Below, piece by piece: positions 63,173 through 64,000 of a DNA stretch of 64,000 nucleotides (its first letter is position 1; each line of letters begins with the position of its first letter). Position numbers and translations under genes: made by a program. This DNA is from Acidovorax sp. (GTDB lineage: Bacteria; Pseudomonadota; Gammaproteobacteria; Burkholderiales; Burkholderiaceae_C): the NCBI GenBank assembly GCA_031277855.1, contig JAITLO010000027.1, positions 62,001 through 126,000 on the forward strand. Reading direction: 5' to 3'. The notes under the pieces are model-generated. The model saw nothing but the letters and a program-made list of their open reading frames with translations, searched no databases and was not told the DNA's origin.

Positions 63173-64000
63173 AGCGTTTCCGAGGGCAGAGCCCCAAACA
63201 GGCGTTTGTAGTCCTGGGAAAAATGGCCCATGTGATAAAAGCCCCAGCGCGCTGCAATGTCCTGCACGGTTTGCGGGCCCTGGGCATCGCGCAGGGCGCG
63301 GCGGCAGGCGTTGAGGCGTACGGCCTTCAAAAAATCGGCCGGCGACTGCCCCAGCGTGCTTTGAAAATGGTTGTGCAGCGTGCGGCGGGTGACATGCAGT
63401 TGCTGGCACAGCGCGTCCACCCCCAGGGCCTGGTAGGCGCTGCTGCAGACCATGTCGCGCGCGGCCATGACCAGGGCCAGACGCCTTTGTGCAGCCTGTG
63501 CCTGCTGCTGCGGGCTGGCACTGCACAGCAAGGCCAGCAACTGGGGTAGCAAGGCCTGGGTGAGCACCAGGCGCCATGCCCCCTGGTCTGCCTGCTGCTC
63601 CTGCAAACGCTGGCCCAGTGCCAACAGCTGCTCCATCAGGCGGCACAGCGCCATATGCTGGCCCGGCTCCAGCAAGGCCACACAGGGGCTTGGCTCCAGC
63701 AGCACACGGTCGGGGTCTAAGCCCAGCCATTCCTTTTGCGCCTGTAGCCATTGCACGTCCATGACCACCCCGTAAATGCCGAAATGCGGGGGCGTACGCA
63801 ACGTAAAGCCTGCACTGGCGCTGGCGCACAACAAGCTGCGCATGGATCCTGTGCTGCCCGCCTGCTCACCACCGCAGAAATGCAGCGGCTGGTGGCTGTG
63901 CATATCGGCAAAACCCATCCACACCGATCCCGGCCAGGGCGTGCAACGCTGGCTGGTGGCCGGCAAGGTGTATTCATGGAACAGCTGAACACCTGCGCCA
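63160..64000 (-). CDS. AraC-family transcriptional regulator (5' truncated)
   Basis: The frame is open to the window edge, and residues read upstream of the first possible start (VQLFHEYTLPATSQ) continue the protein, so the start is outside. The last ~100 residues are an AraC/XylS DNA-binding domain: DALCQQLHVTRRTLHNHFQS and VQDIAARWGFYHMGHFSQDY, KRLFGALPSE. The N-terminal part is a ligand-binding-like domain without a recognised ligand. The C-terminus (LHTP, stop) is formed by an R1 repeat end. Confidence 0.88.
   Translation of the reverse strand, partial: GAGVQLFHEYTLPATSQRCTPWPGSVWMGFADMHSHQPLHFCGGEQAGSTGSMRSLLCASASAGFTLRTPPHFGIYGVVMDVQWLQAQKEWLGLDPDRVLLEPSPCVALLEPGQHMALCRLMEQLLALGQRLQEQQADQGAWRLVLTQALLPQLLALLCSASPQQQAQAAQRRLALVMAARDMVCSSAYQALGVDALCQQLHVTRRTLHNHFQSTLGQSPADFLKAVRLNACRRALRDAQGPQTVQDIAARWGFYHMGHFSQDYKRLFGALPSETLHTP

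Overview
This 64 kb window is chromosomal DNA, GC-rich and densely coded, from a betaproteobacterium that most resembles the Comamonadaceae (Comamonas/Delftia type). That placement is inferred from gene content and order: flhDC, ResB/CcsB (system II) cytochrome c maturation, cytochrome c4, msrPQ, an accBC-prmA-DUF3426 block, pilMNOPQ-aroK diverging from mrcA, two lipid A acyltransferases diverging from metK, and an HctB-type histone H1-like protein. I see no rRNA, tRNA, CRISPR array, prophage or intact insertion sequence. Nearly everything is housekeeping; the unusual material is small and lies between the genes.

Layout: a MocR-type regulator (5'-truncated), flhDC, ddl (1-3.9 kb); ffh diverging from ypjD-PP0621-pilR-ampD, with no pilS (4-8.9 kb); NrdR-box-controlled nrdAB and hctB (9.3-14.4 kb); a PfkB kinase, then a minus-strand block tlpA/accB/accC/prmA/DUF3426 (14.5-21 kb); mpl converging on aroK and the type IV pilus operon pilMNOPQ, which diverges from mrcA (21-31 kb); cyaY/lptM, msrPQ, resB-ccsB, cytochrome c4, engB (31-38.6 kb); two LpxL-like acyltransferases diverging from metK, a repeat array behind metK, and cstA-yjiX (38.7-44.7 kb); an NAD salvage cluster, nrtR diverging from pncA-pncB-nadE-nadM (44.8-51.2 kb); a GNAT protein, aroG with an attenuator leader, tldD and rodA (51.3-56.7 kb); a YqiA esterase, an RNase II-like protein, a TonB-like protein, aroE, mtgA, ruvC and a truncated AraC regulator (56.8-64 kb).

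Functional themes are envelope assembly (ddl, mpl, ampD, mrcA, mtgA, rodA, lipid A acylation, lptM), motility and type IV pili (flhDC, pilMNOPQ, pilR), deoxynucleotide, SAM and NAD supply, the shikimate pathway (aroG, aroK, aroE) and cytochrome c maturation.

The most notable signals are: (1) a tandem array behind metK in which the gene's last codons are repeated four times with synonymous changes that keep a 10-bp hairpin, joined by structured 118-129 bp units; (2) an aroG leader peptide with six consecutive aromatic codons followed by a terminator, a transcription attenuator; (3) two dispersed intergenic repeat families that abut gene ends and in two genes supply the stop codon; (4) a PilR with a degenerate receiver and no neighbouring PilS; (5) a hairpin directly against the start codon of the RNase II-like gene.
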